Made by a program: the position numbers and the translations under genes. A stretch of DNA of 64,000 bases from NCBI RefSeq assembly GCF_004138325.1, contig NZ_SBLB01000002.1:558001-622000 (forward strand), read 5' to 3'. The stretch is from Spirosoma sordidisoli (GTDB lineage Bacteria; Bacteroidota; Bacteroidia; Cytophagales; Spirosomataceae). Below the pieces are notes generated by a model that saw only the letters and a list, made by a program, of their open reading frames with translations, was not told the origin of the DNA and made no database searches. Position 1 is the stretch's first letter; every line of letters begins with the position of its first letter. Positions 54,133 to 62,391 of this stretch are shown in pieces.

Positions 54133-54244
54133 AGTTGGCGTCTATTCAGGAATGGCCTTTGGTTGTACTCGTACTACCAAGATAACAAATTAATAATCTA
54201 AAATCGACGGGCTATCTTATAAAAATAAAACATGGAGGTAGGCG

Positions 54245-54274
54245 CTTGGCGATTTGCAGATTCTTCGTACTTTT
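54245..54274 (+). promoter_or_regulatory. Promoter of tRNA-Leu
   Basis: TTG (54245-54247), a 19-base spacer and TACTTTTG (54267-54274), a full match to the Bacteroidota consensus. Transcription would start about 75 bases before the tRNA. Confidence 0.58.
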
Positions 54275-54354
54275 GCGGGCCGAAACAGTTAAACAGCGCG
54301 GTTGGCTTGGCCTGAAAAGGCCGTTAATCAGACTGGGTCAACTGTTCACCACCT

Positions 54355-54436
54355 GCGGGCGTGGCGAAATTGGTAGACGTGCCAGACTTAGGATCTGGTG
54401 CCGCAAGGCATGGGGGTTCGAGTCCCTCCGCCCGTA
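54355..54436 (+). tRNA. tRNA-Leu (anticodon UAG)
   Basis: Complete class II cloverleaf. The acceptor stem GCGGGCG pairs with CGCCCGT (one G-U), discriminator A. The anticodon stem-loop CCAGA-CTTAGGA-TCTGG gives UAG, for CUA and other CUN Leu codons. The variable arm is long (TGCCGCAAGGCA), as for Leu, and the T-arm is GGGGG-TTCGAGT-CCCTC. The CCA end is not encoded (CAA follows). It is immediately followed by the octamer-repeat hairpin and then tig. Confidence 0.94.
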
Positions 54437-54448
54437 CAAAGTACGTTG

Positions 54449-54525
54449 AGCGATTGAGTAATTGAGTGATTGAGCGATTCCTACCAGAAGCCACTCTCAC
54501 CCAATCGCTCAATCGCTCAATCACT
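54449..54525. repeat. Octamer-repeat inverted repeat after tRNA-Leu
   Basis: The left part is an imperfect 8-base tandem (variants of GATTGAG(C/T)) and the right part its complement. Left 54457-54479 and right 54503-54525 pair over 23 bases with one mismatch and one G-T; the inner 15 bases are perfect. The loop is 23 bases. It lacks a terminal T-tract. Confidence 0.78.
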
Positions 54526-54539
54526 AAATAGCAATCATC

Positions 54540-55901
54540 ATGGACATTACGCTCGAAAAAGCCAGCGACACCAACGCTTCGCTGAAAATTACGCTTACCC
54601 CGGCTGACTATAAGCCCGAAGTCGATAAGAAACTGAAAGATTACGGCCGTAAGGTTCAGTTGAAAGGATTCCGTCCTGGTCACGTACCTGCGTCGCTGGT
54701 GCAGAAAATGTACGGCAAAAGCATTCTGGTCGACGAGATCAACTCGATGCTTAGCCGGACCGTGAGCCAGTACATCCGCGAAAACAAACTTCAGGTCGTT
54801 GGCGATCCCGTTCCGAACCGCGAACAGGCAGATGCCATCGACTGGGATAACCAAACCGATTTTGCCTTCAGTTATACACTGGGCCTGGCATCGGAATTCA
54901 ACATCGATTTTGCCGAACTGCCCAGCGTAACCCGCTACGAGATTCAGGCTGGTGAAACCGAAGTAAGTAACACTATTGCTGACCTGCAGCAGCGTTTCCA
55001 TGGTCACGCTCATGGCGAAGAAGTAGGCGAAACCGATACGATTTACGGCGAACTGGTTCAGACCAGCACGCCCGAGTCAGGTGAGCCGTTCTCGGCCAAA
55101 ACCGCTTTCCCAATGGACAAAATGGCTGAAGACGCTAAAGGTCAGTTTGTGGGTAAGAAAAAAGGTGACGTTATCAGCTTCGTACTGGAGCAGGCATTCC
55201 CCGACGAGAAGGCTCGGGCCAACGCTACCGGCGTGAAGAAAGAAGAAGCCGCTGCCCTGACGGGTGAGTTCAACTTCACGATCGACGACATTACCCGGCA
55301 TGAGCCGGCCGAACTGAACCAGGAGTTTTTCGACAAGGTGCTGGGTGCCGGTGCGGTCGAGGACGAAGCGCAGTTCCGCACGAAAGTAGCCGAAGTCATT
55401 CGGGGTAACTACGCCCGCGAAGCCGATCAGCTCCTGCGGCTCGACATCGAAAAAAACCTGATCGATAACACGCCGATTCTGCTACCCGACGAGTTCCTGA
55501 AAAACTGGTTGCTCGAAGTGAACGAAGGCAAGTTTACCCCCGAGCAGATCGACGAGCAGTACGACGACTTCACCAAATCGGTAAAGCTGCAGCTGATCAA
55601 AAACAAGATCGCTGAAAACGCGGATATAAAAGTTGAGTTTGACGAGGTACTGGACGCAACCCGCCAGATGGTACGGGAACAGTTCGGCTTTATGGGCAGC
55701 GAAAACGAAGAAATGGATAAAACCATTGATCGGATTGCCCGTAACTACCTCATGGATGAGAAGAATAACGGCCAGAACTACACCAGCACGTTTAACCGGG
55801 TCTATGACGATAAGGTAATCGAGTACGCCAAAACCCAGCTGACCATTGTGTCGCAGGAAGTAACGGTCGATGAGTTCAAAGCATTGGTCGAGAATCGGTA
55901 G
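54540..55901 (+). CDS. tig: Trigger factor
   Basis: A 453-residue chaperone that binds nascent chains at the ribosome exit. The N-terminal ribosome-binding signature FRPGHVPASLVQKMYGKS is present, followed by the central PPIase-like region (about 150-240) and the helical C-terminal arms. The middle domain is degenerate, as is common in Bacteroidota trigger factors, so prolyl isomerase activity is uncertain. The ATG at 54540 starts MDITLEKASDTNASLKITL. clpXP does not follow in the window. Confidence 0.95.
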   Translation: MDITLEKASDTNASLKITLTPADYKPEVDKKLKDYGRKVQLKGFRPGHVPASLVQKMYGKSILVDEINSMLSRTVSQYIRENKLQVVGDPVPNREQADAIDWDNQTDFAFSYTLGLASEFNIDFAELPSVTRYEIQAGETEVSNTIADLQQRFHGHAHGEEVGETDTIYGELVQTSTPESGEPFSAKTAFPMDKMAEDAKGQFVGKKKGDVISFVLEQAFPDEKARANATGVKKEEAAALTGEFNFTIDDITRHEPAELNQEFFDKVLGAGAVEDEAQFRTKVAEVIRGNYAREADQLLRLDIEKNLIDNTPILLPDEFLKNWLLEVNEGKFTPEQIDEQYDDFTKSVKLQLIKNKIAENADIKVEFDEVLDATRQMVREQFGFMGSENEEMDKTIDRIARNYLMDEKNNGQNYTSTFNRVYDDKVIEYAKTQLTIVSQEVTVDEFKALVENR

Positions 55902-55935
55902 GTCGGACAGCTGACTACTGATTGCCCATATATAG

Positions 55936-55976
55936 AACAGAAAAGGCCCGTCAATTGCTGACGGGCCTTTTCTGTT
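55936..55976. terminator. Bidirectional terminator, tig / lipoprotein
   Basis: A perfect 18-bp stem (55936-55953 with 55959-55976) and a 5-base loop. AAAA and TTTT runs on each arm make it suitable for both convergent genes. Confidence 0.88.
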
Positions 55977-55991
55977 TGGCTACTACCGGGT

Positions 55992-57011
55992 CTACTGGTA
56001 CTGGATATACATCGGCTTGGGCGTCAGGGCCAGCACTTCGGCGGGGGTCATGATGCGCGAACCGGGCTTGCGGAAGTCGTTTTCGTAGAACAGTTTGAAG
56101 CCGGTGTACTGAACCGGTTCTTTCTGAATGTAGTCATGATACGAATCTTTCTTCAGTACCGGCGGGCCCCAGCCATCCATATCCATAACGATCTGTACGT
56201 TTGGGTCGAGCTTGATGTTTTTGTAGTTCTTGACCATGCCCTGCGTAAAGCGGTGAACGACCAGTACTTTGGGAGGTAGGTTGTTCTCTTTCACGATACG
56301 GCTCAGAAACTGTACGGCCTGGTTGATATCCGCAGCATCGTAGCTTCCGATTTTGGTGCCGGGCTTTGCGCCGGTTACCATCGAAAATTCAGGGTCGATG
56401 CCTAGATGAACGAAGGGGAGTTTCAGGTATTTTTCCATGTAGGCCATCTCGGGACCCAGTGGCGCATGGCCCCGCTGAATATCCAGAAAGACAATAGCTT
56501 TGTGCTCATTCCCCCACTTCAGCACTTTCTTGATGGTTTTGTCCGACATGCGCATGCGATAGCCGCCGTCTTTGCCCGGGGCGCCCTGGGCCGAGGTGGC
56601 TACCAGATGCAGGGCTGGCTGGATGGGTGTAGCTGGGTCGGCTTTCTGCCAGTTCTTGATCTCTTCGTCCAGCCGGCGCAACATCTCCTCTTTAGGGTAC
56701 TTACCCAGAATCCCCATTTTTTTGGAATGAGGATTACCGTAATAGGCAAAGATGCGTTTGTTAGGCAAAAGAGCACCGGTCGGCGCGTAGGTCAACGAAT
56801 CGAGGGTAGAGTCGCCGGTCGAAACGGCATTGGCGGGCCGGGAGGCCGTTGCTGGTTTAGGGGCTGGTGTGCCCGATGAGTCGGAGGAGGCAGTTGGTTT
56901 GGCCGAGGCTTCGGCGGTCAACTGCCCGGACGTTGCCTGTTTTGATTCGGAAGAACAGCCAGTCAGGTGACTGAGGGCCAGTATAGTACTAGCGGCCAGT
57001 AAAAAACGCAT
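55992..57011 (-). CDS. Conserved lipoprotein with TIM-barrel-like core
   Basis: About 339 residues. MRFLLAASTILALSHLTGC is a lipoprotein signal (lipobox LTGC). A Ser/Thr/Ala/Pro linker of about 45 residues is followed by a domain with RIFAYYGNPHSKKMGILG, ALHLVATSAQGAPGKDGGYR, IVFLDIQRGHAPL, VHLGIDPEFSM and QIVMDMDGWGPP. The repeated strand-then-acid pattern suggests a (beta/alpha)8 glycosidase-like fold, but no catalytic pair is identified. Family and function are unknown. The start at 57011 removes 11 residues before the signal. Confidence 0.75.
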   Translation of the reverse strand: MRFLLAASTILALSHLTGCSSESKQATSGQLTAEASAKPTASSDSSGTPAPKPATASRPANAVSTGDSTLDSLTYAPTGALLPNKRIFAYYGNPHSKKMGILGKYPKEEMLRRLDEEIKNWQKADPATPIQPALHLVATSAQGAPGKDGGYRMRMSDKTIKKVLKWGNEHKAIVFLDIQRGHAPLGPEMAYMEKYLKLPFVHLGIDPEFSMVTGAKPGTKIGSYDAADINQAVQFLSRIVKENNLPPKVLVVHRFTQGMVKNYKNIKLDPNVQIVMDMDGWGPPVLKKDSYHDYIQKEPVQYTGFKLFYENDFRKPGSRIMTPAEVLALTPKPMYIQYQ

Positions 57012-57116
57012 GCTATAAAAAGAAAGTTGATTGCCTGTAGACACAAAAAAAGGGTTAATCGCCAGTTAAGAGTGCGTTAACCCTATCATGCAAGTATAGA
57101 ATCTTGTGGTAACTTT

Positions 57117-57737
57117 TCAAAGAATAAATTCACCAAGCCCCTGACGGATGATAGAAAATTCGTCGTCGGTAGCGTCAATTATAGTCGAGGCCACATTGCC
57201 ACCGTAGCCGCCATCGATCACGATATCGACCTGATTCCTGAATTTCTCGTAGATCAGTTCCGGATCGGTCGAGTATTCGATGACTTCATCTTCGTCGCGG
57301 ATGGAGGTGGTAATGATGGGGTTTTCGAGCTGGTGAACAATCTGTCTGGGTATATCGTGATCGGGTACCCGTATGCCCACGGTTTTCTTGTTGGTGTTGA
57401 GCAGCTTCGGTACGTTGTTCGTGGCTTCCAGCAGAAACGTGAACGGACCGGGTAATAGCCGTTTCATCACTTTGAAGGCCTGATTGCTTACCCGCGCGTA
57501 ATCGGCGATGTGGCTTAGGTCGTAACAGATGAATGAGAAGTCGTTTTTGGCTGGCTTGATCCCTTTGATGCGGGCCACCCGCTCAACAGCACGCGCATTA
57601 TGAATATCACACCCCATGCCGTAAACGGTATCGGTGGGGTATATGACGACGGCTCCGTTGCGCAGGGCTTTGACAACCTGTTCAATCCGGCGCAGGTCAG
57701 GGTTTTTAGGATATAATTTCAAAAATTCAGCAGCCAT
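57117..57737 (-). CDS. YciO/YrdC/Sua5-family protein
   Basis: A 206-residue protein of the Sua5/YciO/YrdC group. [22 protein letters not shown] is the nucleotide-binding N-terminal motif; [15 protein letters not shown] and [17 protein letters not shown] follow. It either makes threonylcarbamoyl-AMP for the t6A modification of tRNA or is the YciO branch of unknown role. The [18 protein letters not shown] variation of the usual KxR-x2 region suggests YciO. Alone on the minus strand; 119 bases from the GT2 gene. Confidence 0.88.
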   Translation of the reverse strand: MAAEFLKLYPKNPDLRRIEQVVKALRNGAVVIYPTDTVYGMGCDIHNARAVERVARIKGIKPAKNDFSFICYDLSHIADYARVSNQAFKVMKRLLPGPFTFLLEATNNVPKLLNTNKKTVGIRVPDHDIPRQIVHQLENPIITTSIRDEDEVIEYSTDPELIYEKFRNQVDIVIDGGYGGNVASTIIDATDDEFSIIRQGLGEFIL

Positions 57738-57856
57738 ATTCGTTCGGGATAGGGAGCAGCAGGTGGTGTTGTGGTAACGACAGATAACACCCTTGTGTTT
57801 CTGACCCTACTGACCTCGCGGGAGTAAGACTACATCCTGACCTGCAAGGAACGAAT

Positions 57857-58882
57857 TTACTGTCGGCTGGGCAACGCAAAGGCCTGCCGGGCGTAGTGCC
57901 GATATAAGCTGTTAACGGGCACCTGTAAGCAACTGAGTGCCAGGACAACTTTGGTGAGCAGTCCCGGCTGTTCGATCCGGTTCAGGAGACGGCCAAACTG
58001 CCGAACGAGCCCGTACTGTTCAGCGTAATAGGCTTTGCGAATAAATTTCCGAATCCGGCTGGCCAGGGCCTGGTACTCATCCGCCGTGTGGCACCGCTCC
58101 AGGGCTTTCTGGCAAACGATCAGCGACGAATGGAGTAAGGCGTTATCGGGCTTGACAACCTGAGCCGCGAGTGAATCGGGTAGCTGCCGTTTCAGCGTCA
58201 GTACTTCATCGAGATAGGCATAGTGATACAGCCGTGCTGACCGAACCCAGAAGTCAAAATCTTCGTAGGCGAGTGATTCGTCATAGCCGCCCAGCTCGTT
58301 CAGCACATCGCGCCGGATCATCATCGTCGGGGTGCAGATGAAATAAGACTCCAGCACATTACGAAAAACGTTGCCGGAGGGGACTACCGTACTGGACCGC
58401 CCCCGTGGGTCTGTCGGGTAGTGGGACGAAAGCCGTCGGCCCTGTTCGTCGATATAGTCCGCATTGGAAAAGACGACGGCGTAGGGCCCCGACAGCCGTT
58501 CGAACAGCTCAACCTGCTTCGAGATGCGGCCGGGCAGAAGCACATCGTCGGCGGACAGGTCAATAATATACCGGCCCCGCGCCAGTGACAGGCCCTGGTT
58601 GAACGCGCGGTTCAGGCCTACGTTCGTTGTGTTTTGAAGAAACTGCAGATTGGGGTGTTGCCGGGCAAACCGACTGATACACCCGGACGTCGCGTCTGTA
58701 CTGGCATTGTCGATAACGATCAGCTCTACGTTCGGATAATCCTGTTCTACAACCGATTGAAGGGCCTCTTCTACGTAACGCTGATGATTATAAGCCGTAC
58801 AGATAACCGTCACCCAGGGTTTGATCCGATTCAGATACGGACCCATTGGCAATGGAGTAAACTGACCAGTAACAGAAGTCAT
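57857..58882 (-). CDS. Glycosyltransferase, family 2
   Basis: A 341-residue GT-A enzyme. The N-terminal VTVICTAYNHQRYVEEAL and IVIDNASTDAT motifs bind the nucleotide sugar, and the DxD-equivalent is the SADD of DLSADDVLLPGR. The C-terminal part is helical. It probably adds a sugar to a surface glycan or lipid. No other glycan-synthesis gene is adjacent, so the acceptor is unknown. The last hydrophobic segment is short and a membrane anchor is not certain. Confidence 0.9.
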   Translation of the reverse strand: MTSVTGQFTPLPMGPYLNRIKPWVTVICTAYNHQRYVEEALQSVVEQDYPNVELIVIDNASTDATSGCISRFARQHPNLQFLQNTTNVGLNRAFNQGLSLARGRYIIDLSADDVLLPGRISKQVELFERLSGPYAVVFSNADYIDEQGRRLSSHYPTDPRGRSSTVVPSGNVFRNVLESYFICTPTMMIRRDVLNELGGYDESLAYEDFDFWVRSARLYHYAYLDEVLTLKRQLPDSLAAQVVKPDNALLHSSLIVCQKALERCHTADEYQALASRIRKFIRKAYYAEQYGLVRQFGRLLNRIEQPGLLTKVVLALSCLQVPVNSLYRHYARQAFALPSRQ

Positions 58883-59138
58883 CTACAGGGAAAAGTTTAC
58901 AAACACCGTTCGGTATAACCGGCGGAGTTGAGTTGTTAATCTAAAATTACACACCTGTTGTAACCCAGCTGCCTATATTTTTAGTAAACGGAAAAAGGTT
59001 TTTTAATACCCTTTGCATCCGCGAAAGTTGGCACGGTTTTTACCAATGTCTGTATGAACCTGTTTTGGTGTCGTGCCAGAAATGGCTCACGCAAAAGGGT
59101 GCTTTTACATTTATGGGTTAGGGTTCACAAACGCCACT

Positions 59139-60092
59139 TCAGCTATTGGAGGTGGCGTTTGTTGTTTTCTCGGCAACACTGGGGTTTTTATCTCCCTCAA
59201 GGTTATACAGCGCCACGTTCATTTCAAAACCCAGAATGAGCAGGAGTGAAATAAGGTTGATCCAGATCATAAGCGCGATGAGCGTGCCTATCGAGCCATA
59301 TACCTTGTTGTACGACCCGAAGTTGGAGACGTAGTAGGAGAAGCCAAGGGTTGTCAGAACGATCAGGACCGATGCGATGATAGACCCCGGGGTGACAAAG
59401 GCCCATTTCATGTCGACGTCGGGTCCGAACCGATAAATCACCGAAACGGCTCCCACAAAAACAGCAAAAACCAGTAGATAACGGGCTACGGCCAGCAAGT
59501 TGACAAACACCACATTATTCAGAATACCGAAGCGGAGCAGATACTCACTGACTACCCCACCGATAATTAGTACAACAATGGCCAGAATCAGGGCTACGGC
59601 CAGCGTGAAGGTGAGCCCCACAGCCACGCCCCGAACTTTGAAGAAGCCACGACTGTCTTCCGACTCGTGCGACGAGTTAAAGGCATTCATAAGCGCTACC
59701 AGACCGCTTGTGGCCGAATAGAGCGCCAGCAAAAAACCGAACGACAGCACACCACTCCTGGGCCGACTAATGATGTCACGGATGGTCGTAGCCACCGAAC
59801 TGAAGGTGTCTCCCGGCAGTACCCGCTGGAAGAACGCCATAATCTGCTCCTCCAGATTGGGAATTGGGATGTAGGGAATGAGCGTGAACAGGAAGATGAT
59901 CGTTGGAAATACGGCCAGTATCAGGCTGTACGCAACGGAAGCCGCCCGCTCGCTGGTGTCGTTTTCAATTACTTTGTTCGTCATCTTATTCAAAAACTCG
60001 TACCAGGAGGTTTTTGAATCGAACGGACGATGATCGTGCAGCCAGATGCGGGCACCTGACAGCGCGTCAAAGCTCATTAATTTGTCGAACAT
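59139..60092 (-). CDS. YihY/virulence factor BrkB family membrane protein
   Basis: About 317 residues with six hydrophobic segments (for example AASVAYSLILAVFPTIIFLF and VAVGLTFTLAVALILAIVVLI). The pattern AYSLILAVFPTIIFLFTLIP and a late NKVYGSIGTLIALMIWINLI segment fit the YihY/BrkB (formerly RNase BN) family. The role is unknown; RNase activity is no longer accepted for this family. The start at 60092 is used because the extra 30 residues to 60182 are Cys- and Asp-rich and not family-like. Downstream of mltG and the thioesterase on the same strand, an order common in Bacteroidota. Confidence 0.87.
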   Translation of the reverse strand: MFDKLMSFDALSGARIWLHDHRPFDSKTSWYEFLNKMTNKVIENDTSERAASVAYSLILAVFPTIIFLFTLIPYIPIPNLEEQIMAFFQRVLPGDTFSSVATTIRDIISRPRSGVLSFGFLLALYSATSGLVALMNAFNSSHESEDSRGFFKVRGVAVGLTFTLAVALILAIVVLIIGGVVSEYLLRFGILNNVVFVNLLAVARYLLVFAVFVGAVSVIYRFGPDVDMKWAFVTPGSIIASVLIVLTTLGFSYYVSNFGSYNKVYGSIGTLIALMIWINLISLLLILGFEMNVALYNLEGDKNPSVAEKTTNATSNS

Positions 60093-60191
60093 AACGTCAG
60101 AAGTTGGTAATGGCTGGTCAGGTTCTTTAGATGTTGTGAACCGATCTTGGTAACAACCCTCTTTGCATTGACAACCAGCCACGATTTTAAC

Positions 60192-60605
60192 CTACTCCTG
60201 AAAAAAAGGTTTGGCAAGCTCGATCAAATCGTCAGGAGCCAGACAGGGACGCCCGGTATCGGACCGGATGAAGACAAGGGTTGTCTGGCCGGTGTTGAGC
60301 AGTACGCCATGCTGATTGAAGATTTCGTACGTGAAGAGAAAGCGGGTTTTGGGAAGCTGGGGCACCGTTACCCGAACCGTCAGCAGATCATCGTACCGGG
60401 CCGGCCGAATGAACCGGGAGCTGAGGTCATACACCGGCATCGAAATACCCCGTTCTTCAAGCTCTTTGTAGTTCAGCCCCAGCTGGCGGAGGGCTTCTAC
60501 CCGGCCTATCTCGTAAAACCGGGCGTAATTGCCGTAATAGACGACCCCCATCTGATCGGTGTCGTAATAACGTACGCGAATGTCAGTAACGTCGTAAACA
60601 AACAT
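60192..60605 (-). CDS. Acyl-CoA thioesterase, hotdog fold (4HBT family)
   Basis: A 137-residue hotdog protein. The YDTDQMGVVYYGNYARFYE segment is the 4-hydroxybenzoyl-CoA thioesterase signature, with the catalytic Asp in DTDQ. It splits an acyl-CoA of unknown chain. It sits 76 bases after mltG and 99 bases before the YihY/BrkB gene, on the same strand. The family is also named YbgC when linked to tol-pal; tol-pal genes are not here. Confidence 0.9.
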   Translation of the reverse strand: MFVYDVTDIRVRYYDTDQMGVVYYGNYARFYEIGRVEALRQLGLNYKELEERGISMPVYDLSSRFIRPARYDDLLTVRVTVPQLPKTRFLFTYEIFNQHGVLLNTGQTTLVFIRSDTGRPCLAPDDLIELAKPFFQE

Positions 60606-60681
60606 GGAGACTAATGGATAGACAACGGCCTGTTTCTCTACTGCAGTACCGTTGCCTCATTCGTTGTAAACGGGTGTTCTC

Positions 60682-61719
60682 TTATTTCATGATTTTCATC
60701 CGGGTCAGCGCCTGCTGATAAAGCCGGGCGTTGGCCAGATGTTCTGAAAGAGTTTTGGAGAAGGTATGGTAGCCGTTGAACCGCGCGTCGACGACGAAAT
60801 ACAGGTAGTCGTGCTGTTCTGCATTCAGGACCGCGTCGATCGTGGCCGGGGCGGGGAGGTTGATGGGCCCCGGGGGCAGGCCAGCGTATCGATAGGTGTT
60901 ATAAGGCGAATCGACTGTGAGCTGCCGGTTCAGCAGCCGCCGGATGCTGAAGTCGCGCAGGGCAAAAATGACCGTGGGGTCGGCTTCCAGCTTGATGCCC
61001 CGTTTGAGCCGGTTCAGGTAAACACCAGCCACACGGGGCTGCTCGTCACGTTTGTTGGTTTCGGCCGCAACGATCGATGCCAGCACCTGAGTCTGGGTCT
61101 GGCTCAGACCCAGCGCCTGTGCCTTGGCCTTCCGCTCGGGGGTCCAGAACTTTTTATATTCGGAGCCCATACGCTCCAGGAAGGCGTCGGGTTTGATTGT
61201 CCAGAAGAATTCGTAGGTGTTGGGCAGAAACAGACAAACTATGGTGGTGGTGTCGAAACCATACTTCTGGCAGACGGCCGGATCGTTAAGCCGTTCGGCC
61301 AGCGATTCCGGGCCAAAGGCAAACTTGCTGCCCAGCCGCTGGATCAAATCGCTTTTCTGACGCATGCTGTTAAAGGTCACCGTCATGGGGTCCTGGCTGC
61401 CGCTCCGCAGTTTGACCAGCGCAGCCCGGTTGCTCATACGGGGTTCGATCTCGTACCGCCCTTCTTTTACCCGCTCGGGGTACTTCATAAGCTTGGCCAG
61501 AAACCGGAACGACATCTCGTCATTGATGACTTTATGCTTCTGGAGGGTATCCATGACCGACTCGAACGTAGCGCCTTTCGGAATCAGCAGGGCAAAGGTC
61601 GGATCGTTCTCACGGACCTGAAGATTAGGGCTTTTGAATATCTGCCAGAAATAAAACGTGAACGTCGTTAGCAGGATAGAGACGGTGAGGAAGATACCAA
61701 TTTTAAGGTTACGCGACAT
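60682..61719 (-). CDS. mltG: Endolytic transglycosylase MltG
   Basis: A 345-residue inner-membrane enzyme that cuts nascent peptidoglycan strands and so limits glycan length. A single N-terminal helix (IGIFLTVSILLTTFTFYFW) is followed by a LysM-like region and the YceG domain. The catalytic Glu is Glu220 in ASIVAAETNK, and SPYNTYRYAGLPPGPI is the other family mark. Divergent from the NTF2-like lipoprotein gene. Confidence 0.95.
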   Translation of the reverse strand: MSRNLKIGIFLTVSILLTTFTFYFWQIFKSPNLQVRENDPTFALLIPKGATFESVMDTLQKHKVINDEMSFRFLAKLMKYPERVKEGRYEIEPRMSNRAALVKLRSGSQDPMTVTFNSMRQKSDLIQRLGSKFAFGPESLAERLNDPAVCQKYGFDTTTIVCLFLPNTYEFFWTIKPDAFLERMGSEYKKFWTPERKAKAQALGLSQTQTQVLASIVAAETNKRDEQPRVAGVYLNRLKRGIKLEADPTVIFALRDFSIRRLLNRQLTVDSPYNTYRYAGLPPGPINLPAPATIDAVLNAEQHDYLYFVVDARFNGYHTFSKTLSEHLANARLYQQALTRMKIMK

Positions 61720-61780
61720 AACGAGGGGACGGTATTATTCCGCAAATTTACGCCAAAACTGTACCAAACACCTACCACTT

Positions 61781-62281
61781 GTGAAGAACACCTTACTTCT
61801 TCTTGTACTGACTGGCTTATTGACGGATTCGTGCCGCTCGCGGGTAGAGAGTCCACGGGCTATGAACCCGGCAGCTGCTACCCGTCAGCGGGCCATCGAT
61901 GAAATTCGGGAAGCCGATCTGAACTTTAGTATGCTATCCGAAAAACAGGGTATGGCCAAGGCCTTTACTACTTACGCTGCTGACGACGCGATCAAACTCA
62001 ACGAGGGCGCTCCGCCCACCATTGGGTTTGATTCGCTGCGGGCCCAGATGGCCCGGCTGCCCCGAACCGGGACCACCCTGACCTGGCAGGTTCTCAAGGC
62101 AGATGCGGCTCAGTCGGGCGAACTGGGCTACACCTTTGGGCAGTGGCTCCTGACCAGCAAGGGCGAGTCGGGCGTAGCCAAACGGGCAGAAGGGGTATAC
62201 ATGACCGTCTGGAAACGACAGCGCAACGGCCAATGGCGGTTCGTGCTCGACGGCGGTAACACCACCACGCCAACGGAATAA
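61781..62281 (+). CDS. NTF2/SnoaL-like (DUF4440-type) exported protein
   Basis: About 166 residues, starting at GTG 61781. KNTLLLLVLTGLLTDSC is a signal with a possible lipobox before Cys (TDSC, a poor match). The mature part has IREADLNFSMLSEKQGMAKA, TYAADDAIKLNEGAPP and WQVLKADAAQSGELGYTFGQ, matching the cone-like NTF2 fold of DUF4440/SnoaL-like proteins. The ligand is unknown. The longest frame starts at 61658, but the first 41 residues overlap mltG and are unlikely. 87 bases before the MFS gene. Confidence 0.78.
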   Translation: MKNTLLLLVLTGLLTDSCRSRVESPRAMNPAAATRQRAIDEIREADLNFSMLSEKQGMAKAFTTYAADDAIKLNEGAPPTIGFDSLRAQMARLPRTGTTLTWQVLKADAAQSGELGYTFGQWLLTSKGESGVAKRAEGVYMTVWKRQRNGQWRFVLDGGNTTTPTE

Positions 62282-62362
62282 ATCAGCCTTTCTGGTGGCC
62301 AGCTCGGTGGGAGCCCACAATAAATCCTGCTGATTCCAGTAAGCCATGTCCTGAAAAAGGCG

Positions 62363-62370
62363 TAAATTTG
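62363..62370 (+). promoter_or_regulatory. Candidate -7 element for the MFS gene
   Basis: TAAATTTG matches TAnnTTTG exactly. It overlaps the most upstream in-frame start (TTG at 62368), which would put that codon inside the promoter and favours the TTG at 62392. Confidence 0.4.
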
Positions 62371-62391
62371 GGCGAACTAAATCAACTCGTT

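Noticed and set aside
54441-54525. Octamer repeats as a possible CRISPR array or attachment site
   Set aside because: Units are 8 bases without spacers and form an inverted repeat; there is no integrase and no duplicated tRNA 3' end nearby.
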